A stretch of 64,000 nucleotides of DNA, from NCBI GenBank assembly GCA_036502625.1, contig DASXYG010000005.1, positions 74,863 through 138,862 on the forward strand. Direction: 5' to 3'. This DNA is from DASXYG01 sp036502625. GTDB lineage: Bacteria; Actinomycetota; Actinomycetes; Streptosporangiales; Streptosporangiaceae. Within the stretch, counting starts at the first letter, position 1. Each line of letters starts with the position of its first letter. Below, in pieces: positions 52,401 to 59,673 of this stretch. The translations under genes were made by a program, and so were the position numbers. The notes under the pieces were generated by a model. That model saw nothing but the letters and a program-made list of their open reading frames with translations, was not told the origin of the DNA and searched no databases.

Positions 52401-54595
52401 TGTGCGGGGCTGAGGTGAGGTGCGGTGGGCTTGGGAGGCGCAGGCGCGGTTGGGGTGGCTGTGGCCTCGGGTTCGGAATCCGGGCTGGCGGCTTCCGGGG
52501 ACGCCGTGGCTTCGAGCCGTGCGGGGGCGTGGTCCTCCGCGGGTGAGGTCTCGGCTGAGGCGGGGCTGGGGGCGGGGTCCGTACGGGCGGGCTCGGTGGA
52601 GGTCGTCTCCGGAAGGGCGGGGTCCGTGGGGGTGGCGGTTGGGTCTTCGGAATCGCGCTCGACCTGTGCTGGCTTCTGCGGCGGGGCGGCCTCGGGTGGC
52701 GTGACCTGGGGGAGCGAGGGGGTGGGATGACCGGCGTTGGACTCCGGGGGCTCGGACTCCGGGGCCGGGCGTACGGCTTCGGAATGCGTGGGGGTGCGCT
52801 CGGCTTGGAGGTGCTCGGGGGAGGGCGCGGGGTCGGGGTGAGCGCGGTCCCGGGAGTGCTTTGGCGCGGGGCGGGCCTGGTCGGGGGTGGTCTCCGGCGG
52901 AGCGGCCTTTACTGGCTGGTCCTCGGCGGTTGCGGCGTCTGCGGGCGCGGTCTCTGTGGGCGCAGTCTCTGCGGAGGCGGCCACTGCGGAAGCGGTCTCT
53001 GCGGAGGCGGCCTCCGCGGAAGCGGTCTCTGCTGCGGAAGCGGTCTCTGCGGGGGCGGGCTGGTCCTCTGAATGGGCGGGCTTGGTGTGTGTGGGGATGG
53101 CGTCCGGGGATGCCGCCTCCGGCGCCGGCTCGGGATGAGCAGGTTCGGGGGAGAGCGCGGGGCCGGCCTCGGGGGGAGCCTGTTCGGTCGCGGTCTCGGA
53201 GGGCGTGGGGTCTGCGTGGGCGTGCTTGCGAGAGGTCTCCGAGCTGGCGAGTGGGGGCTCCCGGTGGACCTTGCTGGGCGCGGCTTCGCGGGGTGTGAGC
53301 TCTGTCTGTGCGGGGGCGGCATCTGGAGGCGCTGCCTCCGTACGCGCGGGTGACGGCTCAGGGGGAGCCTGCTCGGATGGGGTCTCCGCGTGCGCGGGTG
53401 CAGGCTCGGAGGTGCGGTCCGCGTGAGGGATTGCGGGCTCCGAGTGAGGCGGCTCAGACGGGGCTATCGCGTGCGCGGGTGTGGCATCCGGCTCGGACGG
53501 GGTCGCCGGGTGCGGGGACGCGGGCTCGGGGGCGCTGTGCTCGGATGCGGGCCGCGGGCGAAGCCGGCTGGATGCGGGCTCGGCGTGCGCGGGTGGGGGC
53601 TCAGGGGGAGCCTGCTCCGATGCGGGCTCGGCGTGGGCGTCAGGGGGAAGCTGCTCGGGAGCGGGCTCCGGAGGCGCGGGTGCGGGCCCGGGGTGAGCCT
53701 GCTCGGGTGCCGTGTCCGGGCTCGCGTGCGTGGGCTCGGGGTGGGCGCGTTCGAGGGTGGGCTCGGGTGCGGGCGCAGGGGGTGCGGCCTCGGCGGCGGA
53801 CTGTGAGGGGGTGGGGCTTGCTGACGCGGGGGTGGACCTCGGGGGCGCGGGTTCCGCTGGTGTGGCCGCTGGGGGCTCTGCGTTTCCCTGTGCGGTGTCC
53901 GCTTGCTCGGGCTGGGCTTCGGGGGCTTCTGGGTTGCCTGGCTTGGGCCCTGCTGGGGTGGGCTCCGGGGGCGCGGTTTCTGAGGGGGTGGGCTTCGCGT
54001 GTGCGGGCTTGGCTACTGGGGTCTCTGTGTTCCCTGGGGTGGGACCTAGGGGCTTGAACTCGGGGCGAGGGGGCTCGGGCTGTGTGGAGCCGTGCCGCGT
54101 GGAACTGGGCTGAGGGGGCTCGGGTTGCGTGGAGCCGGGCTGTGTGGAGCCGTGCCGCGTGGAACTGGGCTGAGGGGGCTCGGGTTGCGTGGGGGCGGGA
54201 TTCGTAGAGCCGTGGCGCGGGGGCTCGGGGTGCGGGGAGACGGGCTGCGGGGGCTTGGGGTGGGCGTGTTTGGGGACCCGGGGGTGGCTTGGGGCGGGGG
54301 GTGGGGCGGACGGCATTAGGGCGGGGTGGGTGCTGCCGTGGGATTGGAGGAGGGCTAGCGAACGCTCTGCGGCCTTGGAGGCGGTGGGGTCGGGGCTGGA
54401 TAGGGCGTGTTCTAGGAGTTCTTCGGCTTGGTCTTGGTCGCCTGACTGGAGTTCGATCAGGGCCAGGGTGTGGGCGGCGTGGTCGGCGGCGCCGGGGGGT
54501 GCGGTGTCGATGAGAGCCTGGAGGAGGGTGCGGGCGGTCTGGGTGTCTCCTTGCCGCCACCGGTCGATCGCCGTCTGAAGCTGGTCAGCCCACAT
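46487..54595 (-). CDS. Giant TPR protein with about 1,700-residue Pro/Glu/Ala-rich middle
   Basis: 2,702 residues, no signal peptide or membrane helix. Residues 1-90 are TPR-like helices (ADQLQTAIDRWRQGDTQTARTLL in part). Residues about 97-1825 are low-complexity, dominated by Pro, Glu, Ala, Thr and Ser. They include a perfect 60-bp in-frame repeat (PEPPQPSSTRHGSTQP units), GAEPETRLGP-type 10-14-residue repeats near 49.5 kb, and AETASAE repeats near 53.0 kb. Three spaced copies of an EDTPP(F/L)GF-like motif lie near residues 1220-1300. Residues about 1826-2702 form a TPR superhelix with many copies (GDLDGSAAAFARVA, ERDWAQALRWYEPVVDSG). A scaffold role is likely; partners are unknown. ATG at 54595 has a weak ribosome site; a 19-bp palindrome lies upstream. 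Confidence 0.85.
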   Translation of the reverse strand: MWADQLQTAIDRWRQGDTQTARTLLQALIDTAPPGAADHAAHTLALIELQSGDQDQAEELLEHALSSPDPTASKAAERSLALLQSHGSTHPALMPSAPPPAPSHPRVPKHAHPKPPQPVSPHPEPPRHGSTNPAPTQPEPPQPSSTRHGSTQPGSTQPEPPQPSSTRHGSTQPEPPRPEFKPLGPTPGNTETPVAKPAHAKPTPSETAPPEPTPAGPKPGNPEAPEAQPEQADTAQGNAEPPAATPAEPAPPRSTPASASPTPSQSAAEAAPPAPAPEPTLERAHPEPTHASPDTAPEQAHPGPAPAPPEPAPEQLPPDAHAEPASEQAPPEPPPAHAEPASSRLRPRPASEHSAPEPASPHPATPSEPDATPAHAIAPSEPPHSEPAIPHADRTSEPAPAHAETPSEQAPPEPSPARTEAAPPDAAPAQTELTPREAAPSKVHREPPLASSETSRKHAHADPTPSETATEQAPPEAGPALSPEPAHPEPAPEAASPDAIPTHTKPAHSEDQPAPAETASAAETASAEAASAETASAVAASAETAPTETAPADAATAEDQPVKAAPPETTPDQARPAPKHSRDRAHPDPAPSPEHLQAERTPTHSEAVRPAPESEPPESNAGHPTPSLPQVTPPEAAPPQKPAQVERDSEDPTATPTDPALPETTSTEPARTDPAPSPASAETSPAEDHAPARLEATASPEAASPDSEPEATATPTAPAPPKPTAPHLSPAHTDAERPEAEQPEAERPEAEQPEPAATPLEPTRPAGDATDRTTPTEAAPADTDPEAQPPATPEASATPPEPTPLGPDPEERTTTHPESTLPEHDPAERAITPEPTPSGPEATVSAATQRESTPPEHALGEHTAAQPDRDVASASPEATASTEASPPVRNEAPAARGVPHLRLVRDDHPAPSEPTPAPATEPAAERQPEHLADVMPWPTPVSADEPERRYRSKHGSRPGNSADADPEAAPEYRPGQEPGAEGRTEAKHEAERDAETVPGDQAVPGQATVSGSEHKASSEHEAAPEHDTQAEHGPEIETEAVPRPEREPKAEHEPKAEHDQETQPEHNSEVITEPEAEAPPEPKAPPQAQHEREHDGMTEPDAEAQPEPEPGPVTQPEPEPGPEPEAEIEPRPEPGSTTGPEARPGPEPEVAVESGEEEASPFAPAADAEVAPASTRPAESPESEARHEAEADAEAAPGSVRQAGPEVRNVARAVLESAAEDTPPFGFAASTDSTPDAEPPGPEDTPVDAAVLELNEEDTPPLGFRATTEAAPDARPEPGVKPVAEVAAEPEDEDTPAMGFAAAAKNARGTAHGGDTESEPGAESESQDGAEAETGSRAGPEAEFGSAAVTRGLPETEIEAQGEASPEAEPQAEIEPEAETEPEPRTEAQPQAEAGSQVGGEAELAPEAGLGGSHETETRAGEAPPEAEAEGASVPVAGHAPVPPETTPGFDSEAAFDTSPASGTWPASSTEPLPGAGFTPDAWPAPEAWPGSGAWPVPEASPAPEAESTHGTEPVPGAGATPEAWAAPEAPRDTSTGSTGGASPIASVRPLGSGFAAASTADPDAEPADTDMAASSVMPEERTGAEREPLPEAAAEPETRREGAPGTRREAESETRHETERETGAEPSAESEILPEPGALPRPGAEPETRLRLGTEPETRLGPGAEPEARTEAAAELEAQTESGAAPETQTRPGAEPEAQTGPRAEPETRLGPPAEPEDQAMARREPEDWRADGYGARSQVERETRAEEAPEARTPGQEGLPEEGAEPGRTRATEDEHVPAEPGSVAGPEHGLSVGAAPESEHVPMASAEPPRDAASESDPALSPAEIAELREAARALLEEDDLVGAGRAGELAVETGDAAAVADGYRVLGNVAERRDELDEAVRVFRLGAEVAEGASLDGEDADLAARLRLALARALRRRDDFDGALVEARRARGQARGVEVLAKADSYLGNIAYETGDLAGSLTAFGEVAQLPRDAATSKDAVASLLDDIIDTAANNVMAIAIMAGRTGDAGLAARGMVLGIEAGVGADAVDVVRQVALGVADNEPSAARRFLRDVLGREPAYDQVVHIALAELGGVGDTGPGAPVTDTAEEIERRRAELSALSDQYGDPESADEDESLLWLMRNQSGTATAGAAGRQLIRAARDVVRDDPAHARRMLDLVVQYGDPAEVAVAYDGIGDAYGYYEDDMEAAIAAYRAGAAVTDPAALLPLRSLLVALLTVRDFDGVAEAAQQAVASGDPETVATGYWMWGDSRRKRGDADGSVLLYRQAIDVGCEGLTPLIRFDLAEALRDRGQRDEARAELGRAIESTDPDIRARAGLLLGTWAFEDGDLDGSAAAFARVAAIDVGDDTPDELTEQVESAARNTIVVANRAHSEGAHLTAVRALVLLAHAGWTKDAVAVAGERATECAEAGDRPAAMRYIEAMAGLLTAPSPEFELDLADLYASVGDAETARAAYERLARGDDADIRMKATARLGGAVESAQVEDDLDAAELRALREAAVGGEPSALYALGSQLAAIEEFAEARTVLAAVPADEPGFGRLAMVELGHTYQDSDPARARELFLRALDAPDDRDAGAVARARMFLGAMAKEERDWAQALRWYEPVVDSGDADQASLAAAHLGELAYWLGDLAGVTRFYKRTLATGTDDAELVGEAAYRLAEMRYASGDIPGAHEYLRQALAAGDEEYAAYARALLTTIDGG
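54076..54192 (-). repeat. Perfect in-frame 60-bp tandem duplication in the giant TPR gene
   Basis: 54076-54132 and 54136-54192 are identical over 57 bp at 60-bp offset, encoding two 20-residue units around PEPPQPSSTRHGSTQP. Perfect identity at all codon positions points to a recent duplication. Confidence 0.85.
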
Positions 54596-54620
54596 GCGCG
54601 TACCCCACCCGCAAAAATCC

Positions 54621-54639
54621 GTCGTTGATGATCAATGAC
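54621..54639. promoter_or_regulatory. 19-bp palindrome upstream of the giant TPR gene
   Basis: GTCGTTGATGATCAATGAC is symmetrical at all but one base pair (GTCRTTGATNATCAAYGAC). It lies 26 bp upstream of the start codon, in the only AT-rich part of this region, where a repressor would block transcription of the giant gene. The binding protein is unknown. Confidence 0.6.
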
Positions 54640-54759
54640 CGCACAAGGGTCGAGAAGTTACCGGATCGGGCGCCGCCCCAGCGCGGCATTCACGCCAACC
54701 GTTACGGGATTTCCGCCACTCCCGCCCCCGTTTCGTAAGCGGCCTCCCATAGACACGCG

Positions 54760-55450
54760 CCCCCGCGCCTGCGGCTCCCCGTCCGCGCCCGCGCGCCTGT
54801 GGCTCCCGTGCGAGTGGCTCCCCGCCTGCGGCTCCACACGCGAGTCGCTGCCTGCCCGGCCATCGTCTGCTCGCCTCGGGGGGCGCCGCGTGCGCGCATC
54901 GTGCGGTACGTGAGGTGGGGGTCGAGGCCCGCGGCTTCCCGTGCGAGGGGCTCCCGCGCCCGTGGCTCCCTGTGCGGATGGCGGCGCCCGTGGCTTCCGG
55001 TGCGAGTGGTTCCTCGTGGGGTGGATCGGCGCCCGTGGCTCCTTAATACGACTGGCTCCCCGTGCGGGGGCTTCCCGTGCGAGTCGCTCCCCCCGGCTCC
55101 CGTGGCTGGCTGCGCCCCCGGCTTCCCGTGCGGATGGCTCCGTGTGCGGTGGCATCACGCGCCGGGCTCTCGTGCGGATGGCGCACTGTGCGGGTGGGTC
55201 TCCCCGGTCCGTGGGTGCTCGTACGAGTGGCTTCTTGTGCGGGTGGCTTTCCCGTGCGGGTCGCTCCCTGCCTGGCCATTGTCTGCTCGCCTCGGGGGGC
55301 TCGGCGCGTGTGCGCATTGTGCGGTACGCGAGGTGGGGGCGGAGGCCCGTGGCTGCTCGTACGGAGGCTGCTCGGGCGGGTGGCTTCTCGTCGAGCGGGC
55401 TTCTCGTCGAGCGGGCTTCTCGTACGGGCGGGTTCGCGTGGGATTGGCTT
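54760..55450. repeat. Degenerate G/C-skewed repeat block in the divergent promoter region
   Basis: The 1,005-bp gap between the giant TPR gene and mscR holds no credible gene. Units near GTGGCTCCCGTGCGAG (about 15-17 bp) recur with drift across this block. A longer stretch of about 100 bp is duplicated: 54843-54945 and 55259-55363 share CATTGTCTGCTCGCCTCGGG-like and GTGCGGTACGYGAGGTGGGG-like segments at about 415-bp offset. GGGGTGGG-type G-runs follow from 55470 to 55555. Confidence 0.65.
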
Positions 55451-55600
55451 CCCGGGGGCGTGGCCTTCCTTGGGGGTGGGGTTCGGGGGTGGGAAGTGCG
55501 TCGGGGGGTTGGGGGCGTGCTGTTGCGGGTTCTTTTGTTGGGTGGGGGTTGTCGGGGACAATGCGGGCGCGGGATTGGGCTCGGCTGGGAGAGGTGGGTT

Positions 55601-56686
55601 ATGGGGCAGGCGGTTCGCGGGGTGGTCTCCAGGGGGAAGGGGGCCGCGGTTCGGGTTGAGACCGTGGTCGTGCCGGAGCCGGGGGTGGGCGAGGCGGTTG
55701 TGCGGGTGCAGGCGTGTGGGGTGTGCCATACGGATCTGCACTATCGCGAGGGGGGCATCAGCGACGAGTTTCCGTTCCTGCTCGGGCACGAGGCGGCGGG
55801 GGTGGTCGAGAGCATCGGGGACGGGGTCTCCGGGCTCGGCGTTGGGGACTTCGTCGTGCTCAACTGGCGGGCGGTGTGCGGGGAGTGCCGGGCCTGCCGG
55901 CGGGGGCGGCCGTGGTACTGCTTCGCCACGCACAACGCCACGCAGAAGATGACGCTCGAGGACGGTACGGAGCTGACGCCGGCGCTCGGCATCGGGGCGT
56001 TCGCGGAGAAGACGCTGGTGGCGGCGGGGCAGTGCACGAAGGTGGATCCGGCGGCCTCGCCCGCGGCGGCGGGGCTGCTGGGGTGCGGGGTCATGGCGGG
56101 GCTCGGCGCGGCGCTGAACACCGGTGCGGTGACGCGGGGCGACTCCGTGGCGGTCATCGGGTGCGGCGGGGTCGGCAACGCGGCGGTCACCGGGGCGCGG
56201 CTCGCCGGCGCCGGAAAGATCATCGCGGTGGACGTGGACGACAGGAAGCTGGGCATGGCGACCGCGCTCGGCGCCACGCACACGGTCAACGCGCGTACGG
56301 GCGACCCGGTCGAGGCGGTGCGCGCGCTCACGGACGGCTTCGGGGTGGACGTCGCCATCGAGGCGGTCGGCCGGCCCGAGACGTACGAGCAGGCGTTCTA
56401 CATGCGCGACCTCGCCGGGACGGTGGTCTTGGTCGGGGTGCCCACGCCGGAAATGCGGCTCGACCTGCCGCTGCTCGACGTGTTCGGGCGCGGCGGCGCG
56501 TTGAAGTCGTCGTGGTACGGCGACTGCCTGCCGACGCGTGACTTCCCGATGCTGATCGATCTCTACCTCCAAGGGCGCCTCGATCTCGACGCGTTCGTGT
56601 CGGAGACGATCGCGCTGGACGGTGTGGAGGACGCGTTCGCCCGCATGGCCGGGGGCGACGTGTTGCGGTCGGTCGTCATGCTCTGA
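55601..56686 (+). CDS. mscR: S-(hydroxymethyl)mycothiol dehydrogenase
   Basis: 361-residue zinc-dependent class III-type alcohol dehydrogenase. Oxidises the formaldehyde-mycothiol adduct and can act as S-nitrosomycothiol reductase. The catalytic zinc segment CGVCHTDLHYREG and GHEAAGVVES are present, the structural-zinc cysteines are in CGECRACRRGRPWYC, and the NAD site is VIGCGGVGNAAVTGARLAG. GGISDEFPFLLGHE is typical of the mycothiol group. ATG at 55601 follows GGGAGAGG. The MBL-fold gene that often follows mscR is absent; an MFS gene converges instead, overlapping by 11 bp. Confidence 0.9.
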   Translation: MGQAVRGVVSRGKGAAVRVETVVVPEPGVGEAVVRVQACGVCHTDLHYREGGISDEFPFLLGHEAAGVVESIGDGVSGLGVGDFVVLNWRAVCGECRACRRGRPWYCFATHNATQKMTLEDGTELTPALGIGAFAEKTLVAAGQCTKVDPAASPAAAGLLGCGVMAGLGAALNTGAVTRGDSVAVIGCGGVGNAAVTGARLAGAGKIIAVDVDDRKLGMATALGATHTVNARTGDPVEAVRALTDGFGVDVAIEAVGRPETYEQAFYMRDLAGTVVLVGVPTPEMRLDLPLLDVFGRGGALKSSWYGDCLPTRDFPMLIDLYLQGRLDLDAFVSETIALDGVEDAFARMAGGDVLRSVVML

Positions 56687-57899
56687 CCGCCTCGGCGGGT
56701 GCGGCGGCGTCGGCCGAGGTGAGCCGCCGCACCCCCGGCACCGCCGCCGTCGCCAGGCACGCCGCGCCGACCAGGACGGCGGCGGCCGCCAGCGGCACCG
56801 ACGGCCCCCAAAACCCGGCGGTCAGCGGCGCGAGGACGTAGCCGACCGGCATCGCGGCCAGCGACAGCAGCCAGTCGTACGACGTCACGCGGGCCAGCGC
56901 GGACCCCGGGACGGTGGCCTGCACCACCGTCTCCCACACCGGGTTGAGCACCCCGAGCCCGGCCATCGCGATGCCGTACGCCGCGATGATCAGCGGCGCC
57001 GGCGCGGTGGCCGCGAGCAGGGCGAGCGGCAGTGCGTACGCCGCGCCGCACAGGTTGGCGGTCAGCACCGGGCGGGTGAGTCGCACGCGCCCGGCCACCA
57101 GCGAGCCGGCGACCAGGCCCACCGCGCCGGCCTCCAGGATCGCGATCCAGACCGCGCCGCCGCCGAGGCGGGACACCACGAGCGCCGGCCCGAGCGTCAC
57201 GAGCACGGCGGCCGCGCCGTTCCACACCGCATGCGCGATCAGGCTCGACCAGTACCAGTCGCGCGCCCGCACCTCCGCCCACCCCTCGGCGAGGTCGGCG
57301 CGCAGCGAGCGGCGCGGAATCCGCACGCGGGCGGCGCGCATCACGGTGAGCAGCACGCCGCTGGCCGCGAACGTCGCCGCGTCGAGCACGAAGGTCCACC
57401 CCGGGCCGACGGTGAGCACGAACGTGCCCGCGAGGAGCGGGCCGGCAAGCTGGGTGGCCCCTCGTACGGTGCCGAGCAGGGCGTTGGCGCGCTGCCTCCC
57501 CTCGGGCGGGACGGTGCCGGTGATCAGCGGGGACGTCGTGGGCGCGGCGAACGCGGCCGACGCGCCGCCGACGACCTGGGCGACGGCGATCTGCCACAGG
57601 CGCGGCTCGCCGCCGAGCAGCTCGATGCCGACGGACAACTGCGCGACGCAACTCGCGATGTCGGTGGTGATCGCGACCTTACGGGCGTCGAACCGGTCGG
57701 CGATCACACCGCCCAGCGGCAGGAGCAGCAGCCGCGGCACCATCGCGCAGCCGAGCGTGACGGCGAGCGCGGTGGTGGAGCCGGTGGCGGCGATCACGGC
57801 GAGGGCGAGCGCGCCGGGGACCGCGCCATCGCCGGCCAGCGACAGCGCACGGCCCGCTACGTAGAGCCGGAAGTGGCGGTCGCGCAAGGGATGCGGCAT
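56676..57899 (-). CDS. MFS exporter
   Basis: 407 residues, about twelve transmembrane helices. The N-terminal half has the family loop GGVIADRFDARKV and RQRANALLGTVRGATQLAGPLLAG (partly quoted), as in the EntS/MFS_3 group of drug and siderophore exporters. It is divergent from a MarR gene. The promoter is unusually readable: TTGACG, 18 bp, TAAATT, then 7 bases to the ATG at 57899, implying a leaderless message. Confidence 0.9.
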   Translation of the reverse strand: MPHPLRDRHFRLYVAGRALSLAGDGAVPGALALAVIAATGSTTALAVTLGCAMVPRLLLLPLGGVIADRFDARKVAITTDIASCVAQLSVGIELLGGEPRLWQIAVAQVVGGASAAFAAPTTSPLITGTVPPEGRQRANALLGTVRGATQLAGPLLAGTFVLTVGPGWTFVLDAATFAASGVLLTVMRAARVRIPRRSLRADLAEGWAEVRARDWYWSSLIAHAVWNGAAAVLVTLGPALVVSRLGGGAVWIAILEAGAVGLVAGSLVAGRVRLTRPVLTANLCGAAYALPLALLAATAPAPLIIAAYGIAMAGLGVLNPVWETVVQATVPGSALARVTSYDWLLSLAAMPVGYVLAPLTAGFWGPSVPLAAAAVLVGAACLATAAVPGVRRLTSADAAAPAEAVRA

Positions 57900-57906
57900 G
57901 CCCGGT

Positions 57907-57957
57907 AATTTACTTCGACAGAGAACTATTCGTCAACGAGTTATTCGACGGTACTAT
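57907..57957. promoter_or_regulatory. Divergent leaderless promoters with MarR operator
   Basis: Minus strand: TTGACG (57931-57936), 18-bp spacer, TAAATT (57907-57912), 7 bases to the MFS ATG. Plus strand: TACTAT (57952-57957) lies 9 bases before the MarR ATG. An imperfect palindrome, 57923-57946, with 16 of 24 symmetric positions, covers the MFS -35. One bound dimer could block both genes. Confidence 0.65.
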
Positions 57958-57966
57958 GATCTCCCG

Positions 57967-58470
57967 ATGGGCGGCACGGAACGACACGACTGGACGGACG
58001 AGCACGTCGCGCGCTGGACGCCCCTGATGCCCGCCCTCGATCCGGATACCGAGGGCGTGGTCACGCGGGCCAAGAGGCTCACCGACCACCTGCGCCGCGT
58101 CCGCGAGCGCTACCTCGCCGACGTCGACCTGCACCGCCACGAGTACGACACGCTGCACGTCCTGGCCGGGCGCGGCGGGCGCGCCATGCCGTCCGAGCTG
58201 GCCGCCGACCTCGGCATGCCCGCCAACTCCGTGACCGGCCGCATCGACGCGCTCGTCCGCCGCGGCTACGTCCGCCGCACCCCCTCGGTCAAGGACCGCC
58301 GCCGGGTCGACGTCCAGCTCACCGCCGAAGGCCGTACGGCCTGGCTCGCCGCGATGGACGCGGTCGGCGACGAAGAGGGCAGGCTGCTGGCGGCGCTGAC
58401 CGCCGACGAGCGCGGCCACCTCTCCGACCTGCTGCGCCGCGTGATGCTGCGCGCCGAGGACCGCGAGTGA
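57967..58470 (+). CDS. MarR-family transcriptional regulator
   Basis: 167 residues. Winged helix in MPSELAADLGMPANSVTGRI with DALVRRGYVRR, then the wing SVKDRRRVDVQLT. ATG at 57967 is chosen because TACTAT lies at leaderless distance; a longer frame to 57898 would cross the operator. Divergent from the MFS exporter and its likely repressor, a standard efflux arrangement. Confidence 0.9.
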   Translation: MGGTERHDWTDEHVARWTPLMPALDPDTEGVVTRAKRLTDHLRRVRERYLADVDLHRHEYDTLHVLAGRGGRAMPSELAADLGMPANSVTGRIDALVRRGYVRRTPSVKDRRRVDVQLTAEGRTAWLAAMDAVGDEEGRLLAALTADERGHLSDLLRRVMLRAEDRE

Positions 58471-59673
58471 TCACCCGGACGACAGGGCGCGCGTGGGCGG
58501 CATCCGCGCGGCGCGCAGCGCGGGTACGAGTCCGGCGACCGCGCCGATGACCACCGTCGCGGCCAGCCCGCCGCCCCAGGCCACCGGGGGGATCACCACC
58601 GTCCAGCCGCGCGACTCCGCGTAGACGGCGGTGGCCGCGCAGCCGAGCGCCACACCGGCCACGCCGCCGCCGGTGGCCAGCAGGATCGCCTCGGCGAGGA
58701 ACTGCGTACGGATGTGGCCGCGCGTGGCGCCGAGCGCGCGGCGCAGCCCGATCTCGCCGCGCCGCTCCAGCACCGAGATCACCATGATGTTGGCCACGCC
58801 GATGGCGCCGACCAGCAGCGCGACCGCGCCGAGCCCGAGGAACAGCACGTTGAACGCGCTCTTCGCGGCGGCCTGCGCGACCAGGGCACTCGACGGCAGG
58901 CTGACGGCCGCCTGGCCCGGGTCCGCCGGGTCGGCCTGCGCGGCGAGCAGGTCGTGCACGGCCTCGACCCGTTCCGTACGGGCGCGGACGTAGATCGTGG
59001 ACGGGTGGCCGTCGAAGCCCAGGTACGCGCGGGCCGCCGGGTAGCCGACGAACACGGACGCGTCGACGTCCGGGGTGAGCGCGGCCGGCTTCAGGATGCC
59101 GGCGACGTAGAACCAGTGGCCGCCCAGCCAGATGCGGTCGCCCGGCCAGATCCGGTCGACGCCGAGGAGCTGCGCGGCCCCGGCGCCGAGCACCGCGACC
59201 GGCTGCCGCGCGGTAGCCGCGTTGAGGTACCGGCCGCGCGCCACGGACGTGCCCACCGCGGACGGCAGGCCCAGGCTGGACGCGCGGACGTTCAGGCCGT
59301 TCGTGTTGACCGCGGGGATCAGCGGGCTGCGGTACACCTTGGCGGAGACGTCGCCGGTGTGCTGGACGTTCGTGACGTCCGGGAGGCGGCCGACCATGCC
59401 GGGCGCGGCGGCGGGGAGCTTCGCGTCGCCCCCTTCGAGGTCCTCGCCCGTGGTGACCGTGAGCAGGTTCGTGCCCAGCCTGGCGATCTCCGCGAGCAGC
59501 CCCGCCTGCGACGACGCCGAGAGCCCGAGCACCGCGACGATGGCCGCGACCCCGATGGCGATGCCGAGGCCGGACAGGGCGGCGCGCAGCGGACGGGTAC
59601 GCGGGCCGACGGCGGCGAGGCGCGCCAGGTCCGCGGGGCGCAGCCGCGGCTGGGGGACGGGGGTGCCGGTCAT
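58471..59673 (-). CDS. MacB/FtsX-type ABC transporter permease
   Basis: 400 residues. One N-terminal helix (LSGLGIAIGVAAIVAVLGLS), an extracytoplasmic MacB-PCD domain (about 60-270, IPAVNTNGLNV, RGRYLNAATARQPVAVLG), then three C-terminal helices with the conserved MVISVLERRGEIGLRRALGA in part. With the ATPase and adaptor genes it forms a MacAB-like set that does mechanotransmission rather than classical transport. Its start overlaps the ATPase stop by 4 bp. The MacAB pair in Gram-positives has no TolC; cargo is unknown. Confidence 0.93.
   Translation of the reverse strand: MTGTPVPQPRLRPADLARLAAVGPRTRPLRAALSGLGIAIGVAAIVAVLGLSASSQAGLLAEIARLGTNLLTVTTGEDLEGGDAKLPAAAPGMVGRLPDVTNVQHTGDVSAKVYRSPLIPAVNTNGLNVRASSLGLPSAVGTSVARGRYLNAATARQPVAVLGAGAAQLLGVDRIWPGDRIWLGGHWFYVAGILKPAALTPDVDASVFVGYPAARAYLGFDGHPSTIYVRARTERVEAVHDLLAAQADPADPGQAAVSLPSSALVAQAAAKSAFNVLFLGLGAVALLVGAIGVANIMVISVLERRGEIGLRRALGATRGHIRTQFLAEAILLATGGGVAGVALGCAATAVYAESRGWTVVIPPVAWGGGLAATVVIGAVAGLVPALRAARMPPTRALSSG

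Noticed and set aside
54658..55559. Coding genes in the 54.6-55.6 kb gap (frames on both strands rich in Arg, Thr, Gly)
   Set aside because: Repetitive composition, no start with a ribosome site, and no codon-position GC pattern distinct from the repeat units.
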